DNA from: an uncultured Bacteroidales bacterium | GTDB lineage: Bacteria; Bacteroidota; Bacteroidia; Bacteroidales; UBA932 | Direction of reading: 5' to 3' | Assembly (NCBI GenBank): GCA_900546395.1 | Contig: URDD01000014.1 | Location: 1-42,307, forward strand | Length of the DNA: 42,307 bases | Shown here: positions 16,596 to 25,032 of the stretch, piece by piece | How positions within the stretch are numbered: position 1 is the stretch's first letter | Layout of the letters: the number at the start of each line of letters is the position of its first letter | Notes under the pieces: model-generated | Seen by the model: the letters and a program-made list of their open reading frames with translations, nothing else | The model's database searches: none | What the model was told of the DNA's origin: nothing | Made by a program: the position numbers and the translations under genes

Positions 16596-18542
16596 CTATT
16601 CCTGGGCAAGGATAGTGGCTGACGTGGCCCTTGCACTGACATAAGATCCTGAATATGCTCCAAGTCCGTCTGCATCAGCCTGTCCGTTCTGAGCCAGGAC
16701 CTTATATTTTCCCTCCGGAATTTTCACTCTGACAGTCTTCTTCGAGCCGTTGAGCAGGACTACGAGAGACTTTGCCGTATCAATTCCATCCAGACCGCTG
16801 ATTCTGAATGCAACTGCACAAGGGTCATCCACATCTATGAACTCAAGCTTTTCCTTCACAAGGGCAGCATCCCCGAGACAAAAACCAGGATGGGCGTGTC
16901 TGATGGCAGCAAGGCCACAGTAATAATCTGTAAGGTCCTTATACCTGGTCTTATATGTCCAGTCTATGGCATTTATGCTGTCCGGTGAACAATAACTGTT
17001 CTTGGTTCCATGTTTGTGGCGGAAAACTTCCTCTCCACAAAAAATGAAAGGCATACCCTGAGACGTATATACTGCAGTCTGGGCCAGTTTCACCATTTCA
17101 ATTTTCTTTTTGTCAGAATCATCCGATGCCTCGTTCATCCTGTCCCTAAGACAATGGTCATCATGACAACTCACATAACTGAGATGCTGCAGAGGATTTG
17201 CAGCCCATGCTTTTACACTGACACCTGGATGCTCCACCCCGCCGACAATTCCGAACTCTACATTGGCTTTGCCTCCAGGGACACCTCCCATAAAACCGAG
17301 GTGAGAGCAGTCAAGAGGACCGCGCACGGCATCACGCAGATTATCGCTGAATGCTCCTATCCGGTCCAGCATATAAGTATTGTCCTTCAGAGCAATGGTC
17401 TCAGGAGCAAGCGCAGGAGCCATGGCAGCCCAGCCTTCTCCGTAAAGTACCACGTCAGGGTCAATGGCATGCAGCCTCTTGCTTATAAGATTCATTGTTT
17501 CTATATCGTGGATGGCCATAAGGTCAAAACGGAAACCGTCTATGTGATATTCCTGCATCCACCATTCGAGAGACTCCACCATATACTTTCTGAACATCTT
17601 CTTCTCGGATGCTGTCTCGCTTCCGCATCCGGATGCGTTGCAGAATGTTCCGTCCTCATTCATCCTGTAAAAATATCCGGGATTGGTTCTTTCAAAGCCC
17701 GGAACATCAGTGGATGACGTATGGTTGTAAACCACATCCAGGATAACTCTGATTCCTGCCTTATGGAGAGACTGTATCATCTGCTTGAACTCACGGATTC
17801 TTATATAAGGGTCAAACGGGTCGGTAGAATAGGAACCCTCCACAGCATTGTAGTTCAGAGGATCATATCCCCAGTTGTATTGAGGCTCGTCGAGACGTGT
17901 CTCGTCCACTGTATTGAAATCTGTAGAAGGAAGAATCTGTACATAGGTAATTCCCAACTCCTTAAGATGATCAATACCTGTAGCAAGGCCGTCAGGATTG
18001 ACTGTGCCATTCTCTGTAAGGGCAAGATATTTTCCCTTGTTCTTTATGCCTGATGTAGGATGAATGGAAAAATCTCTGTGATGCATCTCATAGATGATGA
18101 TATCGGAAGACTTGATTTCAGGACTCTTATCTTCTGTCCACCCTTGAGGGTCAGTCTTATCCCAATCTACAACAGCTCCGCGCATTCCGTTGACACCTAC
18201 AGCTTTGGCAGCCATACCCTGAGTTTCTTTCAGCCATTTTCCGTCCCTGCTTACCTGAAATGTATAGAACATTCCCTGAATGTCGTTCTTAACAGTCTTT
18301 GTCCATAGTCCGGAATCAGATGATTTAAGGTCAATCTCTCTTTCCGGCATCCCAGACTGGGCTGAAGAGTAAAGTTTCAGTTTCACTGCATCAGCTCCAG
18401 GCGCCCAAAGACTGAATGTTGTTTTCCCGTTTTTCCACAGACATTCTTCATATCTGGTTTCAGGTATCATATTATTATCTTTCGGAGCGCAAGCCGCAAT
18501 AGCAGCAGCAGTTAAAGCGCACATCAGAGTTTCTCTAATCAT
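16596..18542 (-). CDS. pulA: Type I pullulanase (GH13) lipoprotein
   Basis: A 648-residue protein with a lipoprotein signal (lipobox AIAAC, Cys18). A CBM48-type domain (about 33-125, 'TTFSLWAPGADAVKLKLY') precedes the catalytic barrel. The type I pullulanase signature YNWGYDP is at 222-228. Region I is D269...N273-H274, region II has nucleophile D340 (DGFRFD), region III acid/base E369 (YGEGWA), and region IV H460-D461. Region IV reads SCHDDH where many relatives have HDN; the catalytic aspartate is kept. It should debranch alpha-1,6 links in starch or pullulan and feed linear chains to the other enzymes. It lies 22 bp after the larger GH13 gene. The stop is TAG. Confidence 0.9.
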   Translation of the reverse strand: MIRETLMCALTAAAIAACAPKDNNMIPETRYEECLWKNGKTTFSLWAPGADAVKLKLYSSAQSGMPEREIDLKSSDSGLWTKTVKNDIQGMFYTFQVSRDGKWLKETQGMAAKAVGVNGMRGAVVDWDKTDPQGWTEDKSPEIKSSDIIIYEMHHRDFSIHPTSGIKNKGKYLALTENGTVNPDGLATGIDHLKELGITYVQILPSTDFNTVDETRLDEPQYNWGYDPLNYNAVEGSYSTDPFDPYIRIREFKQMIQSLHKAGIRVILDVVYNHTSSTDVPGFERTNPGYFYRMNEDGTFCNASGCGSETASEKKMFRKYMVESLEWWMQEYHIDGFRFDLMAIHDIETMNLISKRLHAIDPDVVLYGEGWAAMAPALAPETIALKDNTYMLDRIGAFSDNLRDAVRGPLDCSHLGFMGGVPGGKANVEFGIVGGVEHPGVSVKAWAANPLQHLSYVSCHDDHCLRDRMNEASDDSDKKKIEMVKLAQTAVYTSQGMPFIFCGEEVFRHKHGTKNSYCSPDSINAIDWTYKTRYKDLTDYYCGLAAIRHAHPGFCLGDAALVKEKLEFIDVDDPCAVAFRISGLDGIDTAKSLVVLLNGSKKTVRVKIPEGKYKVLAQNGQADADGLGAYSGSYVSARATSATILAQE

Positions 18543-18564
18543 TGCATAAATCTATTAATCAACA

Positions 18565-21495
18565 CTATTCTTTTACTATGAGCCTGAACTCTCCAGGTTT
18601 CAAATTAAATGAAAGGGAATTATGACCTTCAGAGTCCACAGTCACGTTATAAGTCCCGGAACCGAATGCTTCGTAATCCTTCCACACTCCAGCAACTGGA
18701 AGCCAGGCGGTAATGTTTCTGTCTGAAGTTGAGAAATTTCCGATTACTGCAAATGATTTTCCGTCAGCAGTACAATAGATGAATCTTCCGTTGTCCCACT
18801 CATTGTTTGATACATACCATTTGAAATCGGCATCCATGTCAAAAAATCTCGGGTTTTCCCGGCGGAATTTCAACAGACCGCAATAAGTATCATACAGTCC
18901 TTTACGGTATTTGTCGGAAAGATACTCCTGGGTCTTGACAGGTTTTTCGCTGGTATCTCCGTTTCCTCCTGAAATATCATATCCCAATTCTCCGAACTGC
19001 CAGATCATCTTCGGACCCGGAACAGTCAGGAAAAAAGCAGCGCAGCAGCCTGCTCGCCTCATGGATAAAGCCAAAGGCGCATCTTCTTCCGAAACGGAAG
19101 GCTCTGATGGCCTTTTGCCTGTTTCCATAAGCCATAGTTCCGCTGTAGAAGGACTGAAATACACATCATATTTGCCGGCTATATCGACTCGTAGATTCTG
19201 AGAATCAGGTCCGGAATACAGAGCGAAACTCTCACCCGCATTCAAACTTGCAGTCTTGCCCGGGGCTCCATAATTTCCTTTATCCCATACGCTTCCTTCA
19301 CGAACTTTAAATTCTGCAGCCTGAGGAAAATCCACACTCTTCGAAACATAGAAGGAGCCGTCCTTTACCATTTTGACGTCAGGCTTTTCACCCCATCCTG
19401 TAAAACTTCCGCAAATTCCCCAATCTGAAGATCCGGAAGCACCTGTCGCACCATAACATATACGCTGCTCGTCGTGGCTTTCCATATATGAAACATAACC
19501 GCCAAACGGACTGGCCGAATAAGCTGCGGAAAAATCCGCCCTGCTTCCTTTTAGAGCACTTGCATATTCATTGTTGACCTTTCTCCAAAGCTGGGCACCG
19601 AATTCCGCAAGTTCCCTTTCCTCCTTCGCATCTCCCAAATGCTCGAGAATAACCACGGCATCAGAGTTAACACTCTGAATATAATCATAGTAATCTCTTA
19701 AAATAGCGATTCTTGAAGCATCATAAGCGCTCCATGCACCTACATCATTTCCACTGTTTTTCTGAGTAAATCCTTTTGAAAGGTCAAAACGGAATCCATC
19801 CACATCATATTCCTCCAAGAGATAGCCAAGACTCCTCTTCACGTGCTCTCTGACCATCCCGTTTTCATGATTCCAGTCATGGAATACACTGAACGGATGA
19901 GTTGCCGTCACGTTGAACCAAGGGTTCTGTTCGGAAGTGCAGCTTTTTGATTCATTCCAATACATCTTGGCCCAAGGGTGAGAGCCTGTAGCATGGTTAT
20001 ATACCACATCTACTATCACGGCCATTCCACGGGAGTGGCACTCGTCAATGAACTCCTTATATTGCTCTCTGGTACCGTAAGCCTTGTCAAGGGCAAAATA
20101 ATGGTTGGGATTGTACCCCCAGCTCAAGTTGCCGTCGAATTCCTGTATAGGCATGAGTTCTATTGCATTGACTCCGAGCTTCTCGAGATAATCCATCTGT
20201 GCCATTGCACCGGCTATGTCCTTGGAAACAGAAAAGTCCCTGAACAGCAATTCGTATATGATCAAGTCATTCTTATCCTCGACCCTGAAGTCCTTATGCT
20301 GCCACTGATACTCGTCTTCAGAAATACGGAATGCAGAAACAAGGCCTTTCGCCCCTTCCGGATATGGTCTTATTCCACTCAAATACTGGTCGTTCCACTG
20401 ATCATAAACAATCTCAGTATATGGGTCATCAACACGAATGTCTGCTCCTGATCCTTTTCCAAGACGATACTGATACCTGTATTCCTCTGATTGGTCGAAC
20501 CCATCCAGTGTAATCCACCAGCATCCGGCGGCATCATCACGCTTCATTGCCCCTTCCGGAACTCTCTCCCAATTATTCCAGTCCCCTACTATATAACAAT
20601 ACTCTGACCTCTCTCCAAATTTGTTTTTGTCATAGAATACAAACGTAACAGAGCCATCCGGACTACAGTTTATTCCATACTGTACACCTGAGGGCATTGT
20701 TTCATTTACCACAGGATCCGGAACAAACTCTTCCAATTGATAAAGATCGTCTGTAACTGAGCAGAACTGGTCTGCTTCATGACTTTTCAGCTCTCCGTCC
20801 TCCGAACGCACAATTATTGCCATTTTCGTTATAGGAGTAGTTCCCGAGCCGAAATATTCTCTGACTGAAGGTTCAAGTTTCAGTTCCCATGAGTTGTCGG
20901 CAGTCTTGGTAAAATGTACTTTCTCATCACTTACACCCCATTCGCAAGGGACAAATTTCCATTCGTCCTCAACTATTACGCCCAAATGTCCATACAACTC
21001 TCCTTTATGGTTATAAAGAGGGTTGGATGGTTCCGGATTGAATTTTATGGTACAAGGCTGGTCCGCATTTGGCTTGACAGGATCCAATGTGATACCTGAC
21101 TCTGGTACAGGGTAAAAATCCCCTTTGTCAGAACCTCCGGATGAAGAACTGTCTTCGCCTTCCTGCTCTACCACAAGTTTCCTTGATTCAAGTCCTGAAA
21201 CTGAAAAAGTAAGAGTGGCTTTCCTGCTCTTACCTCCTATATTTGACTCCGCCCTGACAGAAAAGCGTGTGTTTCCGCTCCCTGACATTTCCGAAGGCAC
21301 ACACCATGACGAACCTTCAGACATACCGAGAGTCCAGTCACCGTCACAGTTAAGTGATATAATCCTAGTACCTCCTTCAATAGGGATGACTACTGTTTCC
21401 GTACTAAGTTCAAGAAATGTCGGTCCTTTGGTACATGAAAATACCAGAAGCACCGTACAGAGCATATAAAGAATCTTTTTCATATTTGATTTCAA
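18565..21495 (-). CDS. Multidomain surface GH13 alpha-amylase with starch-binding insert
   Basis: A 976-residue lipoprotein (lipobox VFSC, Cys21). Order of parts: BACON-like domain about 26-113; Ser/Gly linker; an unassigned beta domain about 127-250; CBM48-like domain about 265-365 ('YIVGDWNNWERVPEGAM'); GH13 barrel from about 405. Region I is D496...N500-H501, region II nucleophile D571 (DGFRFD), region III acid/base E618 (VILEHLG), region IV H674-D675. Directly after region IV, residues about 685-795 form an inserted SusE/F-like module ('WGICGSFTGWG', 'AEFKVREGSVWDKGNYG'); the barrel resumes at 'AFFLTVPGPKMIWQFGE'. It probably acts as the surface alpha-amylase (SusG role), though it is not a sequence copy of SusG, whose CBM58 is inserted elsewhere. 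Stop is TAG. Confidence 0.87.
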   Translation of the reverse strand: MKSNMKKILYMLCTVLLVFSCTKGPTFLELSTETVVIPIEGGTRIISLNCDGDWTLGMSEGSSWCVPSEMSGSGNTRFSVRAESNIGGKSRKATLTFSVSGLESRKLVVEQEGEDSSSSGGSDKGDFYPVPESGITLDPVKPNADQPCTIKFNPEPSNPLYNHKGELYGHLGVIVEDEWKFVPCEWGVSDEKVHFTKTADNSWELKLEPSVREYFGSGTTPITKMAIIVRSEDGELKSHEADQFCSVTDDLYQLEEFVPDPVVNETMPSGVQYGINCSPDGSVTFVFYDKNKFGERSEYCYIVGDWNNWERVPEGAMKRDDAAGCWWITLDGFDQSEEYRYQYRLGKGSGADIRVDDPYTEIVYDQWNDQYLSGIRPYPEGAKGLVSAFRISEDEYQWQHKDFRVEDKNDLIIYELLFRDFSVSKDIAGAMAQMDYLEKLGVNAIELMPIQEFDGNLSWGYNPNHYFALDKAYGTREQYKEFIDECHSRGMAVIVDVVYNHATGSHPWAKMYWNESKSCTSEQNPWFNVTATHPFSVFHDWNHENGMVREHVKRSLGYLLEEYDVDGFRFDLSKGFTQKNSGNDVGAWSAYDASRIAILRDYYDYIQSVNSDAVVILEHLGDAKEERELAEFGAQLWRKVNNEYASALKGSRADFSAAYSASPFGGYVSYMESHDEQRICYGATGASGSSDWGICGSFTGWGEKPDVKMVKDGSFYVSKSVDFPQAAEFKVREGSVWDKGNYGAPGKTASLNAGESFALYSGPDSQNLRVDIAGKYDVYFSPSTAELWLMETGKRPSEPSVSEEDAPLALSMRRAGCCAAFFLTVPGPKMIWQFGELGYDISGGNGDTSEKPVKTQEYLSDKYRKGLYDTYCGLLKFRRENPRFFDMDADFKWYVSNNEWDNGRFIYCTADGKSFAVIGNFSTSDRNITAWLPVAGVWKDYEAFGSGTYNVTVDSEGHNSLSFNLKPGEFRLIVKE

Positions 21496-21510
21496 TATTT
21501 TTAATTGGCA

Positions 21511-21538
21511 GCATACGGACCGGTCAGGGTCCGTATGC
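21511..21538 (-). terminator. Intra-operon hairpin between susE/F-like and GH13 genes
   Basis: A perfect 11-bp stem (gcatacggacc / ggtccgtatgc) with a 6-base loop lies in the 62-bp gap. It has no U-run. It may act as a partial terminator or a 3' stabiliser for the upstream transport and binding genes, giving lower enzyme expression downstream. Confidence 0.6.
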
Positions 21539-21557
21539 CGGAAGTTTTACTGCGCAG

Positions 21558-23330
21558 TTATTTTATCTGTGCATTGCTATTGTCAAATGAGAAATCTTTG
21601 TCAAGAACAAACGGACCAAGGTCAACAGTCTGAGAACCGTCGCCATTGTTGAAAATCAATGAAACTGATTTTCCTATATGCTCGGCAGGAAGTTCGATAA
21701 CCCATTCACTTCCTGATTGTGTCATTGCCGTACCAGGCCAGTCTCCAAGAGTGAACGAAACGCCTTCGCTTCCCCATCCGTAAATATTTACTTTTTCCCA
21801 GTTCGCTTCGTTCTTATATGCAATCTTCACAGTTGGAAGAGCAGTCTCGGAGTACTCGAATTTTCCTTCACCATTCTTGGCTCCAAGTTCATAACATTTG
21901 TCTCCGTCAAGGACAACATCCGCAATGTTGATTGTTTGCTCCGAACCATTATTGAAGATAAGACCTACTCCTGTCTTGCCCCAGTTTTCTGCTGCGAGAG
22001 TCCAATACTGATAAGCCTGGCCTCCGAGTGTAGCAGAACCGTCAGCAGCAACACCAGGCCAACTTAACTCAGTAGCCATACCCCAGCCATAAAGGTTGTT
22101 TACAGACCAGTCCATTGACTTCATAAGGACTTTAATTGGTCTTGCTCCTTCTGGAAGTGGATCCGGTTCTGGTTCAGGTTCCGGTTCAGGTTCCGGTTCA
22201 GGAGTTCCGCCTGTACCGTAATCAGCTGCATTGAGTTCGAATGTCATCTCATCAGGATTATTGAGATTCAAATAGATACGATAGTTTCCAGCAGGAACTT
22301 TAATATTATTGCCTCCATCAAGAACTCCAGAAACGGCATCTCCAGTTGCTGCATTTACACCCCAGCTGAGAGTCCAGGCACCGTCAGCACGGAACTTCAT
22401 TTCTCCCTTTGAAAGAGTGACGTCAACCCAGAATTTCTGCTTCTGAGCATCAAAATCCATGACCAGATCATTGTCCCAACTTCCAACAGCATCACCAACG
22501 ATACCGATCTTGTCACAAGAGAACTGTTTGCTCAGAACAAGTGAAGAACGGTCGAATGCAAAGCGGTAGAATCTGTGTGAATAGTTCATTATATTCTTGG
22601 AACCGCCATCAGACCAGAGCTGAAGAGTAGCAGGCTCTGTCTCAGCATTTTCTGTCTGAAGACCCCAGTTACTCTTGTCATCCCAACCGGTTGCAGTCCC
22701 TTTTATCTTGAATCCGTTAGCTGCCTTTTCTCCAAAGTCAATGACTCCGGAATAAATGACCTCGTCACCTGCAAAACTGAACAGCTTCTGCATCTTGTCA
22801 TCAGCCCATCCGCAATAGTCTCCTATAACATAAATCATAGGATAGACTCGCTCGGCTACAGTCACTGTCACTTTTGAAGTCACAGCCTCTGAATAATATT
22901 TGGCAAGTCCTGTTCCTACCGTAGCACTTACCATGAATTTGACATCGGTAGGAGTGCCTGCAGGCAAGCCAAGGCCTCCGTGCTCTGTGTCAAGAGAAAG
23001 CGGTGCATTGAGAGCCTCGTACGTCTGCTCTGACGAGGTCTCGCTTATTCCGGAGAACAAAACGAGAGTATCAGAGCCATAAGCGGCTTCTATAGAATAA
23101 TTTACCTGTGTTGCCGCACCGAAATCAGCTGCATCCCAGGAAAATGAAACAGCAGTAGCCATATTTTCGGGGGTAATGGCCATTTCTGTCGGCAGACTGT
23201 GCAGAACCGGAGGAACGACATCCTCAGGAGCAAACATCTGCACTTGCTCGAGTTCCTGGCAGGCAGTCATAACTCCGGCTGCAGCCGCCAGCATTGTCAT
23301 ATATTTTATAAATTTCATACTCGGTTTCAT
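21558..23330 (-). CDS. SusE/SusF-like starch-binding lipoprotein with C-terminal CBM26-like pair
   Basis: A 590-residue lipoprotein (lipobox GVMTAC, Cys24). Residues about 25-160 form the Ig-like SusE N-terminal domain. Two SusE/F-type starch-binding domains follow (about 165-270, 'MIYVIGDYCGWADDKMQ', and 273-370, 'KIGIVGDAVGSWDNDLVM'). A Pro-Glu linker occupies about 376-393. Two CBM26-like modules end the protein (about 397-485 and 498-590), each with NxYGWG and LIFNNG. The CBM26-like pair is extra compared with classical SusE or SusF. Expected role: starch capture at the cell surface beside SusCD. It is 19 bp downstream of susD. Confidence 0.87.
   Translation of the reverse strand: MKPSMKFIKYMTMLAAAAGVMTACQELEQVQMFAPEDVVPPVLHSLPTEMAITPENMATAVSFSWDAADFGAATQVNYSIEAAYGSDTLVLFSGISETSSEQTYEALNAPLSLDTEHGGLGLPAGTPTDVKFMVSATVGTGLAKYYSEAVTSKVTVTVAERVYPMIYVIGDYCGWADDKMQKLFSFAGDEVIYSGVIDFGEKAANGFKIKGTATGWDDKSNWGLQTENAETEPATLQLWSDGGSKNIMNYSHRFYRFAFDRSSLVLSKQFSCDKIGIVGDAVGSWDNDLVMDFDAQKQKFWVDVTLSKGEMKFRADGAWTLSWGVNAATGDAVSGVLDGGNNIKVPAGNYRIYLNLNNPDEMTFELNAADYGTGGTPEPEPEPEPEPEPDPLPEGARPIKVLMKSMDWSVNNLYGWGMATELSWPGVAADGSATLGGQAYQYWTLAAENWGKTGVGLIFNNGSEQTINIADVVLDGDKCYELGAKNGEGKFEYSETALPTVKIAYKNEANWEKVNIYGWGSEGVSFTLGDWPGTAMTQSGSEWVIELPAEHIGKSVSLIFNNGDGSQTVDLGPFVLDKDFSFDNSNAQIK
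22161..22202. repeat. Pro-Glu linker microsatellite
   Basis: About 3.5 copies of a 12-bp unit (ggttcaggttcc and variants) encode the alternating Pro-Glu linker of the SusE/F-like protein. The unit length is a multiple of three, so copy changes would lengthen or shorten the linker without frameshift. Confidence 0.8.
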
Positions 23331-23349
23331 ATCACAAATTCTTTAGAAA

Positions 23350-25020
23350 TCACTTATCCTCTGTCGTAGATGCGCCATATCCAGGATTCTGATGAAGCTC
23401 AGGGTTGGACGCCAGTTCAGATGCCGGTATGGCGAATATCTTCATATAGTCACTGAAACCCTGACCTGTAAATGTTCCACCCTTGTAAGTCCAAAGGAAA
23501 GAAGATGAGGTAAACTTGCCGTATCTGATAAGATCAGTCCTTCTGTGTCCTTCCCACATAAGTTCTCTTGCTCGCTCGGCAAGCAGATATTCCGCATCAT
23601 ATGAAGACGGAGCTGTCACACCTGCACGTTCTGCAAGCTCTTTAAGTTTAGGGAGGGCCGCATTTGCCTGGCCGAGCTGCTGGCAGGCCTCGGCATAAAT
23701 AAGATAGATTTCACCAAGCCTTATCATAGGATAGTCTATATCACTGTATGCCTTGGTCTTGGCAGTTTCTGCAAACTCCTCGCGCGTCTTGTTATGAGGA
23801 ATGTTGCTGAATTTGTTGCAAGACCACCCGTTTAGGAAAACATAAAGCGCGTCCTGCATAGACTCCTGTCTGCCACGGATAAGGAACATCTGTCCGCGCT
23901 TGTCCTTGCAGTCATAAGTTCCTGCGGTATAGTCAGCGTTGGAGACATTGAAATACTTCTGCACATACTCGTAAGGGACACGGATTCCTGCCCAGCCGTT
24001 GTTTACTCCGTTCATATATCCGTAGTCTGCGTTTGTAGCCTCATCGGCAGTGATAGCTGCAAGAGTAAGATATGAAGTACCGCCATAAGACTGAGTCTGC
24101 TCGGCATCGTATGCAACTCCCCAGATGATTTCTTTCAGTGCCTCAGGATTCTCTCCGTTGTCACCCCTGAACAGGTCCGAATAGTTCTTAGAAAGCGAAT
24201 ATCCCAGCCCGAATATTGCCTCGCAGGCATTCTTGGCTTCTGTCCACATAGTTTTCCCTGCATAAACCTCTGCATTAAGGGCCATTCTGGCAAGAAGTCC
24301 GTAAGCTGCACCTTTATCTGCACGAGGATAGTTTGACCTTGCTGCAGGAAGTGCGCTCGTTTCTGAAGTCAGGTCATTGAGTTCTTCTATGCAATAGTTG
24401 AACACGTCTGCCCTTGAGTGCTGTACTGGATTCACACCTCCTCCGAAAGGAGAATCTTCAGTCGTGAACGGCACATCACCGAAAGTATCCAGGGCCATCC
24501 AGTAGAAGTATGTCCTCAGGAAACGGGCCTCTGCGCGGAAACTTTCAATCTTAGCAGCGACTTCCGCACTCACTCCCCTGTCTGAGAGTTTTGATGGAGC
24601 TGTCTGGCGGAGATATTCGTTGACATAAGCAATTCCTTGCATTGTACGTACATAGACGGCATAGGTAGCATCATTGTCTGCATCAGACCATGTATTTGTA
24701 TTCATGGCACGTACCCAAGCATCATTTTCCCATGCCACCTTACACGCATCGGCAGTAGGCTCCTGGACTGACCAGAATGCTCTGATAAGTTCTGATGCAC
24801 CTCCGTCACTTACCTGAAGGTCAGTAGTTTCATTGGAAACGAACTGGAAATAAAGTTTTGTAAGACCGGAAAGATAGCCGGCTTCATCCTTTCCGTAAAC
24901 TGTCTCTGATGTAGAGTCAGACGGGTTCAACGGCAGCGTATCCAGATCACCTACGCATGAAGTGAACATCACGGACAATCCGGCCGCAGCCAATGCAATA
25001 TATCTTGTTTTTCTTTTCAT
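23350..25020 (-). CDS. susD: SusD/RagB starch-binding lipoprotein
   Basis: A 556-residue lipoprotein (lipobox MFTSC, Cys22) with the SusD fold: N-terminal 'DLDTLPLNPSDSTSETVY', TPR-like helices including 'ESFRAEARFLRTYFYWMALDTFGDVPF', and the C-terminal 'YLLAERARELMWEGHRRTDL' block. It forms the lid of the SusC channel and binds starch helices. It follows the susC reading frame by 12 bp. Its own frame is intact although the partner gene is interrupted. Confidence 0.94.
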   Translation of the reverse strand: MKRKTRYIALAAAGLSVMFTSCVGDLDTLPLNPSDSTSETVYGKDEAGYLSGLTKLYFQFVSNETTDLQVSDGGASELIRAFWSVQEPTADACKVAWENDAWVRAMNTNTWSDADNDATYAVYVRTMQGIAYVNEYLRQTAPSKLSDRGVSAEVAAKIESFRAEARFLRTYFYWMALDTFGDVPFTTEDSPFGGGVNPVQHSRADVFNYCIEELNDLTSETSALPAARSNYPRADKGAAYGLLARMALNAEVYAGKTMWTEAKNACEAIFGLGYSLSKNYSDLFRGDNGENPEALKEIIWGVAYDAEQTQSYGGTSYLTLAAITADEATNADYGYMNGVNNGWAGIRVPYEYVQKYFNVSNADYTAGTYDCKDKRGQMFLIRGRQESMQDALYVFLNGWSCNKFSNIPHNKTREEFAETAKTKAYSDIDYPMIRLGEIYLIYAEACQQLGQANAALPKLKELAERAGVTAPSSYDAEYLLAERARELMWEGHRRTDLIRYGKFTSSSFLWTYKGGTFTGQGFSDYMKIFAIPASELASNPELHQNPGYGASTTEDK

Positions 25021-25032
25021 TGTTCCGATGTA

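Noticed and set aside
12766..18308. Many plus-strand open frames opposite the glycosidase genes (up to 243 codons)
   Set aside because: They are antisense shadows of well-supported GH97 and GH13 genes with no family motifs.
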